DNA from: Epiperipatus broadwayi
Lineage: Eukaryota > Onychophora > Udeonychophora > Euonychophora > Peripatidae
Length of the DNA: 64,000 nt
Direction: 5' to 3'
NCBI GenBank assembly: GCA_028023455.1
Contig: JAQFVV010012535.1
Span: 2,296,001-2,360,000 of the forward strand
The notes beneath the pieces were generated by a model. It worked only from the letters and a program-made list of their open reading frames with translations. It did no database searches and was not told the DNA's origin. Below, in pieces: positions 1 through 12,138 of the stretch. Every line of letters starts with the position of its first letter. Position 1 is the first letter of the stretch. The translations under genes and the position numbers were made by a program.

Positions 1-247
1 TGATTCTTTTCAGGGAAGTTTGCACATCATATTTATTTGCCACTTCAGGCAGGCTACAACATAATTTATAATATTTGATAACACTAGTTACCCTGTTCCG
101 AAAAAGATTTCCTCTTAAGACAACTCCTGTCCCATGATACCTTTATCCAGATAAATAAATAAACATTATTTACCTAAGAATGCTAAAGGAATATTTTCAA
201 AATATTAAAAGTAAAATGTTTTTTTTTTGCCTGATCTTCACATATAC

Positions 248-555
248 CAGGGGTAGTCAACCTTTTTATACCTACCACCCATTTTTGTATCTCTGTTAGT
301 AGTAAAATTTTCTAACCACCCACCGGTTCCACCGTAATGGTGATTTATAAAGTAGGGAAGTAACTTTACTTTATAAAATTTATAAAGCAGAGTTACAGCA
401 AGCTAAAGCATATAAATCTCTATGAAATTTTTTTAAAAAGTCAATTAAATTTTTTTAAAAAGGAAGTGCTTCAGTGTCAGACAAAACCCCTATTGCCCAA
501 CATGATGTCTGGAATGCCCACTAGTGGGCGGTAGGGACCAGGTTGACTACCACTG
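248..555. mobile_element. hAT-like non-autonomous DNA transposon (MITE)
   Basis: The element starts CAGGGGTAGTCAACCT and ends with the inverted form AGGTTGACTACCACTG, extended inward by the imperfect match ACCTACCACCCA against TGGGCGGTAGG. Ends of the form CAG(G/T)GGTAGTCAACC are typical of the hAT superfamily. The flanking 8-mers are acatatac and acatacat, an imperfect candidate 8-bp target-site duplication (TSD), which is the hAT length. The 308-bp body has no coding potential, so this is a deletion derivative or MITE. Confidence 0.72.
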
Positions 556-741
556 ACATACATAATGTATGATAGAGTGAAAGTTTAAAACATATCTTTT
601 TAAAAAAGAAGATAATACACATAAAGGCAAAAGTGATAAATTTGGATTAATGATTCTATGTTATGTTAAATAAAAATAAATATATTAATCTTTATCTGAG
701 TTTAAAGTATATATATATAGGTTAGAAATGATATAGTAATT

Positions 742-792
742 TCTAATCTAATAAATGATTAATAATAATCATTAATATATTTATTTAAAGTG
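742..792 (+). repeat. Fragment of the hammerhead-repeat unit
   Basis: This piece (ctaataaatgattaataa, then attaatatatttatttaaagtga) matches the 3' part of the tandem units at 10.7 kb and 11.0 kb, which read ctaatgaatgattaataa then attaatatactttcattaag. It is a short sense-strand remnant of the same family, lying just upstream of the inverted hammerhead pair. Confidence 0.5.
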
Positions 793-1045
793 AATGGAGA
801 TTTACATTTGGAAATCATGTTTGACAAATTCCATTGTAAATAAAGCAAATCATTACAGCATTGATTCTAAATACCCTTCAATAAAGTTACATAAAGAAAA
901 TAGAGTTTCTGGTGAAGTGATTTTTTTAAAAATTAAACCCATAGTAATATATAGGGTATATGAGCACAGACTTTCACATGACCCACCACTCTCCACTCTA
1001 TCTAATAATACTGATACACTTAAATACATATATGTCGAAAAGATA

Positions 1046-1106
1046 AATAATCACCAATATACATATTTCTTGCTAAATCAGCAATCATCAGTTGGTCCCG
1101 ATTATC
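1046..1106 (-). ncRNA. Type I hammerhead ribozyme, intact core
   Basis: A self-cleaving RNA motif of the kind found in Penelope-like elements and retrozymes. Reading the minus strand: outer stem I GATAATC, then inner stem I CCAA, core CTGATGA, stem II TTGCT-GATTT-AGCAA (five perfect pairs), core GAAA, very short stem III in TATGTATA, cleavage expected after TA, then TTGG (pairs CCAA) and GATTATT (pairs the outer strand). All catalytic-core positions (CUGAUGA, GAAA, U16.1, A17) are present. The tiny stem III is typical of retroelement type I hammerheads, which often act as dimers. Of the copies in this window it is the best candidate for activity. No cleavage data are available here. Confidence 0.75.
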
Positions 1107-1179
1107 ATCTCTACACATATACACTATAAGTGCTCAGATATATATTAAGATGGACAATCTTCATACTTAAATGGACAGG

Positions 1180-1320
1180 CTTCAATCTACTACACACTCC
1201 AACTCTTCAACCGTCCATCCAAAAATCTGATGATGGAATGCTCAAAGGCCACCTTGAAGCCAAGATTATTGTCACACCCATGTTGACCTAAGGTCAATCT
1301 AAACCCCACATGTACAGGAC
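1180..1320 (+). repeat. Dispersed repeat also found at 42.3 kb
   Basis: The segment (cttcaaccgtccatcc, tctgatgatggaatgc, ccaagattattgtcacaccc) matches 42324-42420, where the corresponding words are cttcagccatccat, tctgttgatggaatgc and ccaatattattgtcatgccc. At 42 kb the same sequence is one arm of an inverted repeat; here I see only one arm. No coding potential is seen. Confidence 0.5.
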
Positions 1321-1734
1321 ATGATCCATTTAATACATATGCAAGGATGGGCAGACATCTCTACAATGTAATAGCTGAAATACCGACTTATTATATCTTT
1401 CAAGTGTGACCATTGTATTTTGTAATCTTAATGCATTACAATGACCTTGCTTTAAATTGTATATCAAGGATTTATTTATTATAATCCTTTTTCATTTTTG
1501 ATTGTTAAGGAAAATGTTCTTGCTGAAGTTTTTTTCTCAGTTTAAATTCTCCACCTGGATTATGATTCCAATCATATCTGTTTAGAGGTATGTTCTTATT
1601 TCCTTTGTGAATGGAATTTATTTTTTGTCTTTTTTATCATATTGAGGAATAATAGTTTTGTTAGTGTAATACTGATACCCTTGAACACATATATGTCAAA
1701 AAGATACATAATTACCACTATACGTATTTCATAC

Positions 1735-1793
1735 TAATCTGAACCAACTGATGATTGCTGGTTTAGCATGAAATACATATATTGGTGATTATT
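1735..1793 (+). ncRNA. Type I hammerhead ribozyme, near-intact
   Basis: This has the same architecture as the motif at 1046-1106, in the opposite orientation. Core CTGATGA is at 1748-1754 and GAAA at 1770-1773. Stem II is TTGCT-GGTTT-AGCAT, with four pairs and a T-T mismatch next to the core. Inner stem I is CCAA with TTGG, and outer stem I is AATC with GATT. The cleavage dinucleotide is TA at 1780-1781. A truncated third copy lies head-on at about 1700-1745 on the minus strand and keeps only the GAAA side. Confidence 0.7.
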
Positions 1794-2102
1794 TATCTTT
1801 TCAACATCCATGTGTTCAAGTGTATCAGTGTTATGAGATGGAGTGGACAATAGTGGGTCATGTAAAAGTCTGTGCTCATATACCCTATATATTACATATA
1901 CATTTTTTATTATCTGGAAGAATTAAAAAATCTAAAAAATTTAATTTTGTTTAATCAATAATGAAATCTTTTACTCATGTATTGGAAATCACCAGAATTA
2001 CATAAAGTACTTTCATATTATAAAATTTGTTACTGAAAGAATATGCGATTAATGATATGTTAGTATAGAAAGGATGTTGATAATATAAGCATAACATAAA
2101 TA

Positions 2103-3219
2103 CACCTGGGTCTCGTTTTACGCGATAGATAGGTTCCTCAGAAAACACGCGCAAAGGAAATCGCACAAAAATAGACATAACTTACATTGAAAAAGGGGGG
2201 ATGCGGTCTGTGATTTTTCAAAATTCGCATAAAAGCAAAGCACCAACGTAAAATTACTTAAAAATTCATGCAAAAAAAAAATAAATAATAAGGAAATAAA
2301 ATATGACTAATAAAAAATTTCAAATTTGAAAAAAATTGATAGAAGACAAACTTTTTTTAACTATAATATTTAATTTTATTCAAAATAATATATTTTTATG
2401 CATAATTTACAGTACAATAATTTACATTTTTTTATACACATTTTAATTATTATCGCTATTTGCCGAAACACACGTTCGTTTGCACTCTCATGTTGTGTTA
2501 ATGTTTTTCTGTTAACAACGTAATTAGTAATTAATCTTTGAGACGATGATTTTATTAATTGTTTATGAACTTAGACTTATGATAATAAAAAGACATTTAT
2601 TCACCACTGCTGGGAAAAATTTAATTAAAACTAACAACTAAAAATTAAATTCTTATTTTTGTCTTTAATTTTCAATTCTGTTTAAAAATCAAATTTCACA
2701 TCAGATTATTTTAAGTCGCCATAAGTAATTTTTAAATTGTTAATTACAATTAAAAATCAGATTTTAATTTTTAATTGTCAAATTTAATTGTGCCCACTGC
2801 TATTACTGACCTTTTAAAAATAAACTTGGGGACACTAAATGATTAATAATTGATTACGTTCTTTTTTAAAAAGCAAAAACAGAATTTGATTTAAAATGCA
2901 AAATTAACACGGACAATGTTTGAATAAATTTACATTATAATCTTGTAAAATTTAATGTGTGTATACATAAAATGTGGAAAGCATGATTTTAATTTCATTA
3001 TTGCATAAAATCCTACTATTATAAAGCACTGAAAATATTGAAATTACTAAGTTGAAAGTTGAATTCCAATAATGTGCTATTACTTTCAATATAACGTAAC
3101 TGTGCGAAATTTATTATTTAAAGTAATAGCGCAATATCGGAGTTTGACTTCCGGTGAAACATGAATCGCATAACTTCAAAATCGTGTTAAATAAGTCCGC
3201 GTAAAAAGAGACCCAGCTG
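2103..3219. mobile_element. Tigger/pogo-like non-autonomous DNA transposon
   Basis: The inverted ends CACCTGGGTCTCGTTTTACG and CAGCTGGGTCTCTTTTTACG (right end read on the minus strand) are followed on the left by a gatagataggttcctcagaaa-type subterminal stretch typical of Tigger-like elements. Both ends are flanked by TA (2101-2102 and 3220-3221), the Tc1/mariner target duplication. The 1117-bp interior is AT-rich with no transposase frame, so the element is non-autonomous. The interior also contains a short hairpin (about 3050-3155) related to the palindrome at 6.05-6.67 kb. Confidence 0.7.
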
Positions 3220-3221
3220 TA

Positions 3222-3722
3222 CTTCTAATAATTCTAAATAATACAGCAATTAATTTATAAACTAAACAATCTATTAAAAGATCAAATTGGCTTGTTCTTT
3301 TAACATCATGTCTACATTTGCAAGAGTATGTTATTACCAAATCCAGTGACTGGATTATTTAAAATTATTAAAACAGATAAATATCATTATTCAAAATTTA
3401 CTTATCCAACCAAAATTTCAAAAATGATCTTTAAACTTTTATAATTTATAAATGGCACTATGCTATATTTTATATTGCTATTAATGAAATAAAATTTTTA
3501 TTGTATACTGGAGTCTATATACATATAGAAATATAGATAAAAAAATTAATGCTTATCTTACATTTTTGGAGAGTTTGATTTATATTGAGGGAATAAAAAA
3601 TATTCTTGATATCTGAAAAATTCACAAAAGATTATAAAACTTGGAAACAAAGAATTGTGTGTTTACCCATCTTTAAATTCTATTATTTACAGTTTACCAC
3701 TATTCATATTTCATATATATAT
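3222..3722. other. AT-rich stretch, nothing recognised
   Basis: Between the Tigger-like element and the solo LTR I see only AT-rich sequence, ending in a short TA run that is the likely LTR target site. The short open frame at 3606-3851 runs into the LTR and is not taken as a gene. Confidence 0.5.
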
Positions 3723-5162
3723 TGTAATGTTCTTCATGTTTTGCTAGTTTCTGGTAGGCCTTCTTTTACACCCTATAAAGTGAAAGTTAATCAAGCTATG
3801 GAGAAAGAAATATCTTGTCCCTATTTCCAAAAACATAGCTATATTTCCTGATTAACTGGCCTACTAATTATTGTGACTGAAATTGCCGACAAAGTTAGTT
3901 TTAATTTATAAGAGGGTGCCATAGTCAATAGATTCCTAACTTCCTTGCATCCCATAATTTTTACACAAGTAACTAAAAAGATTGGGGTTATAATGTCCCG
4001 TAACTTTATTTATTTTTTTTTGGAGAATATTATTCCGGAGCTTAGTCAATAACTATTAAATAGAATGACAAAGGTAATTTGTTTAATTAAATATTAATTA
4101 ACTAACATTCACAACATCTAATACTCAAATTAAGAACTTACAAAGAGAGTGCTAAATTAATACTAAATATTTTATTAAAATCTATTTAAAATATTTATGT
4201 AAGAATTAGTAAAAAAAAAATTGGAAAAGAAAAGCATACACTAATCCAAATACTATTAATCTGATAAAAAGTTATTGTTCCATTTAAATTCTTCTAGCTA
4301 GTTCATTGAAACATTGAAAATCATTCACTATCGGTATTATCATTCATGGTTAATGGTAATTCGCCACCAATGAAAGTCACAAATTGGGAGTAAATAATCT
4401 TAACTTACCAGTAAGCTTGTATCAGTTCTTATAATATACATGTTTTCCTTTGGGGTCCCATATTCCTTGACATTTAATTGATCTCTCCTGCCCGCATCTG
4501 GTCTGTTCATTAGCTGGAGCAAGAAGCTCGGTTGTGATGGTCTCTTCATTGCAAAAGACTGTGTTCACAAGGCTTCATTTCCATTCTTGCATGACAACTT
4601 CATTCAGCAAGAGAGTAATGTTCCTGTGCAGATGCATTTCACTGCAACAGGTCACTCTCACGGAAACCTCCACTCTAAGAACACATAACCAGAAAATAAA
4701 AGAAAGACCCAGATCAAAGTTGTCCTCTTCTTTTTATACCTCGATCCAGTTTGGAAACTTCTGCACATATTATTATTATGATGCTTAGGTTTATAATCTT
4801 ATACATTTATTTTGTAAGAAAGTTTTTTTTTTAGTAAATCATTTCCGCCATCTTTAATCAATATCCTAAAGGTTTTCTTGATCGTAATCTTTGTACTTTC
4901 AGAATTCTTTTTGTTTATCTGGATTAGTAATCTGCATGCCTTTCTTTTATTCTTTCCAATTTCAACTTTTATTAAATTACGGATAAATAATTTGTACCAA
5001 GAAAAAATCAACCCTCGTACGTTTCTAAATAAAAATAAATTGCACTAACTAAAAAAAATTTAAAATGCGTTAATTTAAAAGATCTTTAAATTTACTTTTT
5101 CTTTTAGCTTTTAAATATTTTAAATGCCAATATCTTTGGACAATCTATTTGTAGATGATACA
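3723..5162 (-). mobile_element. Solo LTR of the 31.9-35.4 kb retrotransposon family
   Basis: This 1440-bp segment is a diverged copy of the two 1.43 kb LTRs at 31860-33295 and 34000-35432, in the same orientation. Its left edge is TGTAATGTT and its right edge is ATGATACA, both next to an ATATA word (a possible TSD, though within TA-rich DNA). Shared landmarks are the covarying hairpin near the left edge, the AACTTACCAGTAAG word at about 4402 and the TATA box. With no second LTR nearby, it looks like a solo LTR left by LTR-LTR recombination. The open frame at 4534-4788 is antisense to the LTR. Confidence 0.7.
4731..4738 (-). promoter_or_regulatory. TATA box of solo LTR
   Basis: Read on the minus strand the sequence is GGTATAAAAAGAAGAGGACA. 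The TATAAAAAG word is preserved at the same place in all three LTR copies, next to a conserved AGGACAACTT. This supports minus-strand transcription from the LTR. Confidence 0.55.
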
Positions 5163-5195
5163 ATATAGTATAAATGAATAATTTTGAGCAGATTT

Positions 5196-5676
5196 AATTG
5201 TTTAAATATTTTAATATATGAAAATATATGTTGTATTTTCATATTACAAAAATCACCATCACATATCAATAAATAGTAATCAATGAAAATAGTAAACAGT
5301 AAATGATTTCTGCATTCAAAAGTGTATACTTATAAATGCCTTCTCTAATATGAGAATATAACTTAATACATATTAAAATATTTAAACAATTATATATATT
5401 AAAAATTATTAATTTATAACATCTAACGGATTGGAGGAACAGTCTATTATTTATAAGGAATTGTGAAAGCTTGTTAACTTTCTTTTCTTAAACCATAAAT
5501 AAGTATTATAGCACTTCAATCTTTATGTAGTATCAAGAGATTGCATTTAAAAGGGTACACTTTTGAATGTGGAAAGCATTTACAGTTCACTATTTTCATT
5601 GATTACTATCTATTGACATCTGACAGTTATTTTTCTAATATGAAAATACAAAATATATTTTCACATATTAAAATAA
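5196..5676. mobile_element. Compound hairpin MITE pair
   Basis: The first unit (about 5196-5393) has inverted ends built on taattgtttaaatatttt. A second, opposite-orientation copy of its interior lies at about 5545-5676. The shared core is tagtaatcaatgaaaatagt, followed by an imperfect cattcaaaagtgta segment. This places two related units head-to-head about 150 bp apart. Non-coding; superfamily not assigned. Confidence 0.6.
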
Positions 5677-5821
5677 CAGCCACAAGCTTATTTAAACTAT
5701 GAATCTTCAATCTTTTGTCAAGACAACCTCCATAAGTAAATGATGAATCCATATTTTAGTTATGGAAGTTGACTTGACAACAAATTAAGGATTCATGGTT
5801 CAGATAAGCTTGTGGCTGTTA
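5674..5821. mobile_element. Hairpin MITE flanked by TA
   Basis: A near-perfect palindrome of about 148 bp. The left arm starts TAACAGCCACAAGCTTA and the right arm ends TAAGCTTGTGGCTGTTA; pairing continues inward through ATGAATCcttaat-type sequence, ttgtcaaga and CCATAA/TTATGG. The outer TA at each end fits a Tc1/mariner-type duplication. It directly abuts the preceding hairpin unit. Confidence 0.65.
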
Positions 5822-6039
5822 TCATGTGATTACATTTATAAAACTTACTTAGTTTTTGGCAAAATAAGGTTCAATATATATTTATATATAAATAGCATGT
5901 GTTTACATACTTGCTATAAAACTTTATTTTATCATTATTTATTATTTAACATTTGATAAAATGTAATTGTAATCATATGTCATTTATGTTAACTTTTATT
6001 AGCTTTGAATTTTATTTATTTAAGTGATGTAAATCTATT

Positions 6040-6690
6040 ATTATAAAGTGGTGAAATCTTTGAAATTATTCAAATAGAAGTCAATCTCCGATAATATGCT
6101 ATTTCTTAAATATTATAAATCTATGCATACTCTCCCACCAGTAAGAGTTTAAAAAACTTAAGTGAATCGATTAAGTTTAGTGTATATTCTGTATACACAA
6201 ACTCTTACCATGCTTAAATCAGGGTTTGAATCTATTGTGTGCCTGATGTTATAATCAAATTGTACAAATCTATTTAACCCATCACAGGAGAAAAACTGTC
6301 TCATTTTTAACCAGAAAGACAGTGTCTCATTTTTAATCACCTACATAGATTTATAATATTTAAGAAATAATAGGTTTACATTTATAAGTCATGTTTGTCT
6401 AATTGTAGGTGGTTAAATATGAGACACTGTCTTTGTCCTGCGATGGGTTAAATAGATTTGTACAATTGAATATTTGATTATAACATCAGGCACACAATAG
6501 ACTCAAGCCCTGATTTAGGCATAGTTTGTAAGAGTTGGTGTATATAGAATGTAGCTCTAAACTTAAGTGAGTCACTTAAGTTTTTTAAACTCTTACTGGC
6601 GGGAGAGTGCACATAGATTTATAATATTTAAGAAATAGGCATTATCAGAGATTGACTTTTGTTTGAATAATTTATTTAAGTGATTTAAAT
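6040..6690. mobile_element. Long palindromic repeat (about 0.6 kb)
   Basis: The left arm (about 6077-6340) and right arm (about 6400-6665) are inverted copies. Matching words include gaagtcaatctccgataat, cttaagtgaatcgattaag/cttaagtgagtcacttaag, gtgtgcctgatgttataatc and acctacatagatttataa. The loop is about 60 bp and itself repeats the phrase atagatttataatatttaag. No transposase frame is present. Its outer sequence resembles a small hairpin within the Tigger-like element at about 3.05-3.16 kb. The 60-residue open frame at 6158-6340 is part of one arm. Confidence 0.65.
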
Positions 6691-6699
6691 TTTTTCAAT

Positions 6700-7318
6700 A
6701 ATTTTTTAGCAAGTGTAAAATGAGAAAGAAAATATTATTTGACTGAATATAATTTCTCAGGATTATTATTACAAATGTAAATTTATATTAATTTATATCA
6801 TTTTATACAAAGAATTTTTTTTTAAATGTACCAAATATTATTTATCAAAACTTAGAATGTGCTAAAATATCTATTTTAGAAGAATTATCTATCTGCTTGA
6901 AAAGAAATAGTAAAGAAAAAATGAGAGAAAAATGGTTCTCATGTTATAATTTTAATTATTTTGAATTATTTGTAGAAGTGAATATAAAAATAAATGAAAT
7001 TTTATTTAAAATTTTAAAGTTGAACATATTTATATCAACTTATGAACAAGACTTCATATATCTTTTATAAATATAATTTGTTTGTTCTCACATAACTTAG
7101 AAACTGATAAATAAACTTCAATGCTTTTTTTATGCATAGTATATAATTCTTAGGAAAGATTTGAAGCCATTTAAGTTTTTCACTTTATGAGATTGTTGAC
7201 ATTCCTATAGCTAAACACACATTTTAACTGCATACAAAATTTGAATTATAACATATTTTTATTACCTTTTTGACTAAATGTGTTCACATAATTATATCTC
7301 TCAAGACAAAAAAGTGAG
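6700..7318. other. AT-rich stretch, nothing recognised
   Basis: No inverted or tandem structure and no conserved reading frame was found. Confidence 0.45.
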
Positions 7319-7328
7319 AAACTTTGGT

Positions 7329-7694
7329 TTTAAACCACTAAACATCACATGATCACCATCTCTATACTAGCACATAATTGTTGTAAACAAAGGCAAAACT
7401 CTCCATACAGTAGTGCCACCCTGTGCCAAACAGAGTAATCAATGGATGCCAGAAGGCTTGTGCATAAAATCTCTATCTAGTGCCTACTCATCCAATATCC
7501 CCAGAATAGTTTCTGGCTAAGATCTAGGTGCAGTGCTCTCAGATCCAAGGCTCCTCACTGATGATGGCCACAAGCCAGAAACTAGTCTGGGATATTGGAT
7601 GAGTAGGCACTAGATAGGGATTTTATGCACAAGCCTTCTGGCATCCATTGATTACTCTGTTTGGCACAGGGTGGCACTACTGTATGGAGAGTTT
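7329..7694. mobile_element. Palindromic MITE of the 57-kb family
   Basis: Inverted arms at about 7383-7500 and 7580-7692 carry the family words ctccatacagtagtgccacc, ctgtgccaaacagagtaatc and gatgccagaaggcttgtgca. The left end starts aaaccactaaacatcacatg as in the copy at 56985. The flanks show an imperfect 10-11 bp repeat (aaactttggt on the left, aaacttttggt on the right), a possible TSD. Non-coding. Confidence 0.65.
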
Positions 7695-7699
7695 TAAAC

Positions 7700-10370
7700 T
7701 TTTGGTCTTCTTCCAGGTAATTTAGAATCTGATAGTCGTGAAAATTTGAAGTGTCTATAATAATTTTGCTTGGAATAAAAAAGCTGACGGAATATCAGTT
7801 TGTGGTTTTACATATTTAACTTATCTTTTATAGTAGAAATAGATAAATTAAAAGATTTATATATGGAATAAATTCAAGACATATTAAATGCTTGAATTAC
7901 ATATAGAAAATTAATTGGGTAAAGAATTATTTAAAAGCAACCAAACAATATAATAAACAGACAAATCAGAAGTAAAAAGATACAAATCTTATAAGATTAA
8001 AAAGATAGATATAATAGGATATAGAGTAATTTACATTTTTTGTCTGAAAAATACGTCTAAAATTTTTAATATAAAAAAATCTAAAAATATTTAAAATGTA
8101 GGTAAGATATTAAAAAAAAAAAATTAAAAAAATAATAACTCAAAAAATTATTAACTTGTTGAATTTTCAAACGAAACTCTTCCCCCTCCCCGAACTATCT
8201 CTCTCCCCTCCCCCGTTTTTTTTTTAAAAAAAATAACAATGAGTTTTTTCCTCTCTCATTTTTCAATTCTTTGACTCGTCTAAGAAGATTGTTATTTTAT
8301 TTAAATAACGTCATTTTAGCTGTTATAAAGTTGTAAAGTATCGATGAAAATATGCGTAAAAGATTGAGTGTAAATGAAATTCACTTTCATATAAAATGTG
8401 GGATGTTGTTTTTGCAAAGAAATTTAATTCAGTCATAAAAAATATATATTTGATTATAAGCTATTAAAATTTAAATGGAATTTTTCAAAGAATTTTAAGT
8501 AGTTGTGACGCCACTTTAAATTATCTTTAATGCAATTTTTTTAATATATAAAAAAGTGTATTTATCTCACAAATAGAATCACACAAAATATTATACATAC
8601 TGTTTTATAACAAGTGATGCTTTAAATAAATAACGGATAGTTAGAAATTAATAAATAAATAGTAAAAAAAATTAAATAGCATTTTTAATACGATTAACTA
8701 AAAGAACATAAACTGGAATCTATAAATAAACATCCGATTTTGCTTGAAGAAATAAAAAATATAATAAATACATTGAAATTTAGCAACCATGGAAAAGATG
8801 AAATAACTGGGAAAATGATCAGATATAATCAAGATAGGACAAAAAATTTTATAAACTGAAAGTACATGATCAAAAACAGGATCAAAATCATTTTTAGTGC
8901 CAAACAGAAGCAAGACAGAATGAGGTCATTATAGAACTATCATATGTATTAGCATTATAAGCAAAATTTGTAATAAATAGAAAGATAAAATTATAGATGC
9001 AGGTGAATAAACTGTATTTAGACAAGATAAAATAAAATCATTATTCTACTCTAGCTTTATCAATATTATTCAAAAAGATGAATTCTATTTAAATTAGATG
9101 TAATAGACAATAAACTAATTAATCTTTTAAAAAATATCTAAATAATTCAAAAATACAATGAGAATATTTGAAGATATTTATAACTGGTTTGAGGTAGAAT
9201 TGTCACAAGACACAAAGGACACAATCTCATCAAGCATTTTTTTTTTTTATGATGAAAGAACAAAGGTGCATTAATACATGGAATGAGAATAAATAATTTA
9301 ACATATGGAGGTAATATAATAATTGTTTAAAAAAAACCACAAGTTATCAATATTGGGGATACTACAGTATGTAGAGAAATCAAAAAGATGTAGATTAATC
9401 ATAAATAGGTCAAACAAATGCTTAGGAGAAAGAGAGGAAAAAAAACAATAATGATAAAAATGAACAATATTTTGTATGTTTTGGAAGTACATATTGGAAT
9501 ATTTCCATCAACTAAAGTTAACTGTTAAATACTTTCAGTACTATCATTGGTTAGGCCAATAGTGCTTGATGAAGAGAAAAGAATAGCATTCAATATGGCA
9601 TGTTATATACTAACAGTTGAATGTATTTGAAAAATTTAAAAAAAGTTTAAATTTTTTTAAAAGTCACTTAACAATTCTGAATCATAAAAATAGCCCATCA
9701 TGTAATTATAAATTTTAGTAGTAGTTTTCTATCAAAAGTAAATAAAATTAAGAATAGCCAGAGGGGGGAGGGATGTCTACAAACCATTAACAGGATTTGG
9801 TAAAGCAAAAATGTCAAGCTTCAAACCAATTTGATTTACTTGATACATGCAAATCTAGCATTTATAATATGGTTGATAACAAATTATTTACATGTTATGA
9901 AAAATGGCTAAAAACCAAAACATTTGGTGAGATTTATGGCATTTGAAAGCACTGCTGCTTAATGTTAATGAGAACTAAATGAATTTGAAAGTTATTACAT
10001 CACAATAGATGCCATCTAAGTATTAAGAGATGTTGAAGGAAGAAATAGTGCATATAATTAGCCATTTCACATTGAACTGTAAAATGGAAAAAAAATTGTT
10101 TATATAAGCCATTATACTAAGTTTAAAATTTTATAACATCATGACAGAGACCAAAGCTGTAAAATCTTAAAGAATATTCATTATTGCACAAAAGCATCAT
10201 TGCAATATAGGGGACATTAAAAATATTAATATTTATGTGTAAAATAGAGTGATTTTATGTTTCCAAAATTGTTTTTAGCAATTATAATAGAAGAATTTTG
10301 GGAATTAAAATAGAAAGGGAATAGAAGTAAAGAGAGATTGTTTATTAATAATTTTTATGTCATTTATTAG
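7700..10370. other. AT-rich region without identifiable gene
   Basis: It contains pyrimidine/purine-biased tracts (for example C/T-rich at 8175-8215) and scattered short frames. None shows a recognisable domain, and I found no inverted or tandem repeat. The frames at 8698-8913 and 9298-9492 are rejected as genes. Confidence 0.45.
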
Positions 10371-10496
10371 ACTAGAGATTATCCACTTAATGAATAATAT
10401 TTCTGTGGTCTAGTTTAATTGACACATCAATTAAACTGTAGTAATTGACTACCTATATATATATATTGTCCAATGATAAAGACATGTATAAGAGAT

Positions 10497-10557
10497 TATG
10501 ATCTGGGCTGACTGATGAGTCCTGGTTCAACATGAAATGTATATCTTAGGGATCATA
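10497..10557 (+). ncRNA. Type I hammerhead motif, array unit 1
   Basis: Core CTGATGA (10512-10518) and GAAA (10534-10537) are intact. Inner stem I is CTGA with TTAG (one G-T pair). Outer stem I is TATGATC with GATCATA, seven perfect pairs. Stem III is short (TGTATATC), with TC as the expected cleavage dinucleotide. Stem II (GTCCT-GGTTC-AACAT) has lost most pairing, so activity is doubtful. Confidence 0.6.
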
Positions 10558-10857
10558 CATCTTTTTCATGTCATTGGTCATGTATTTATGATTACAACTC
10601 TCCTCAAGGTGTTAAAAATGGATAAAAACTAGTCCCTACCTTGCATAAAAGTAATGTAGTGAAAATTATTCTACAGAAATATTATTCATTGATGGATTAT
10701 CTCTATTCTAATGAATGATTAATAAAAAATTATTAATATACTTTCATTAAGTGATTTGTGTGAAAGTAGTGAGGGAGCACATTTGACACATGCCAAATAA
10801 ACTGTAATTTGTTATCTCTATATATACTGAACAATGATAAAGATATGTGTAAGAGAT

Positions 10858-10918
10858 TATGGTTTGGCTCGAACTGATGAGTACTAGTTCAGCATGAAAT
10901 GAGCATCTTGGGGATCGT
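10858..10918 (+). ncRNA. Type I hammerhead motif, array unit 2
   Basis: Core CTGATGA (10874-10880) and GAAA (10896-10899) are intact. Stem II is GTACT-AGTTC-AGCAT with partial pairing. Inner stem I is CGAA with TTGG (one mismatch). Outer stem I, TATGGTT with GATCGTA, is only partly paired. The cleavage dinucleotide would be TC. Confidence 0.55.
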
Positions 10919-11125
10919 ACATCTTTTTTACATGCCTTTGGTCATACACCTATGATTGCATCCCTCCACAAGGTGTTAAAAATAGATAGAAAATAATACC
11001 TACCATATTGAATAATCTCTAATATAATAAATAACTAATAAAAATTATTAACATATTTTCATTAAGTGATTTGTGTTAAAGTTGTGAGGACAAGATGTTT
11101 AATACTTATCAATTAAACTGTAGTA

Positions 11126-12043
<918 letters not shown>

Positions 12044-12074
12044 CTAAACAATGATACAAATAAGAGTAAGAGAT

Positions 12075-12138
12075 TGTGGTATGGGCCAAGTGATGAATGC
12101 CATTCAGATAAAATGATGTGTATCTTGGGGATCATACA
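12075..12138 (+). ncRNA. Decayed hammerhead, array unit 3
   Basis: This aligns with the motifs of units 1 and 2, but the core reads GTGATGA instead of CTGATGA and the GAAA position reads TAAAA. The arms CCAA/TTGG and tgtggtat/atcataca remain partly paired. Predicted inactive. Confidence 0.5.

Larger units (their letters stand above)
943..1907. repeat. Inverted pair of hammerhead-bearing repeats
   Basis: The left arm (about 943-1107) and right arm (about 1735-1907) are inverted copies sharing the outer sequence gtaatatatagggtatatga and the ribozyme region. The spacer (1108-1734) also carries about 90 bp (1660-1745) that directly repeats the left arm. Each arm holds a type I hammerhead, described separately. 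The open frame at 794-1129 crosses the left arm and is not treated as a gene. Confidence 0.7.

Noticed and set aside
4534-4788. Open frames inside LTR copies (also 34757-35002)
   Set aside because: They run antisense to the LTR TATA boxes and are not preserved as a frame across the three LTR copies, so they are chance openings.
10429-11110. CRISPR-like or satellite interpretation of the tandem units
   Set aside because: There are no short regular repeats with unique spacers. The units are long, carry ribozyme motifs and occur dispersed and inverted elsewhere.
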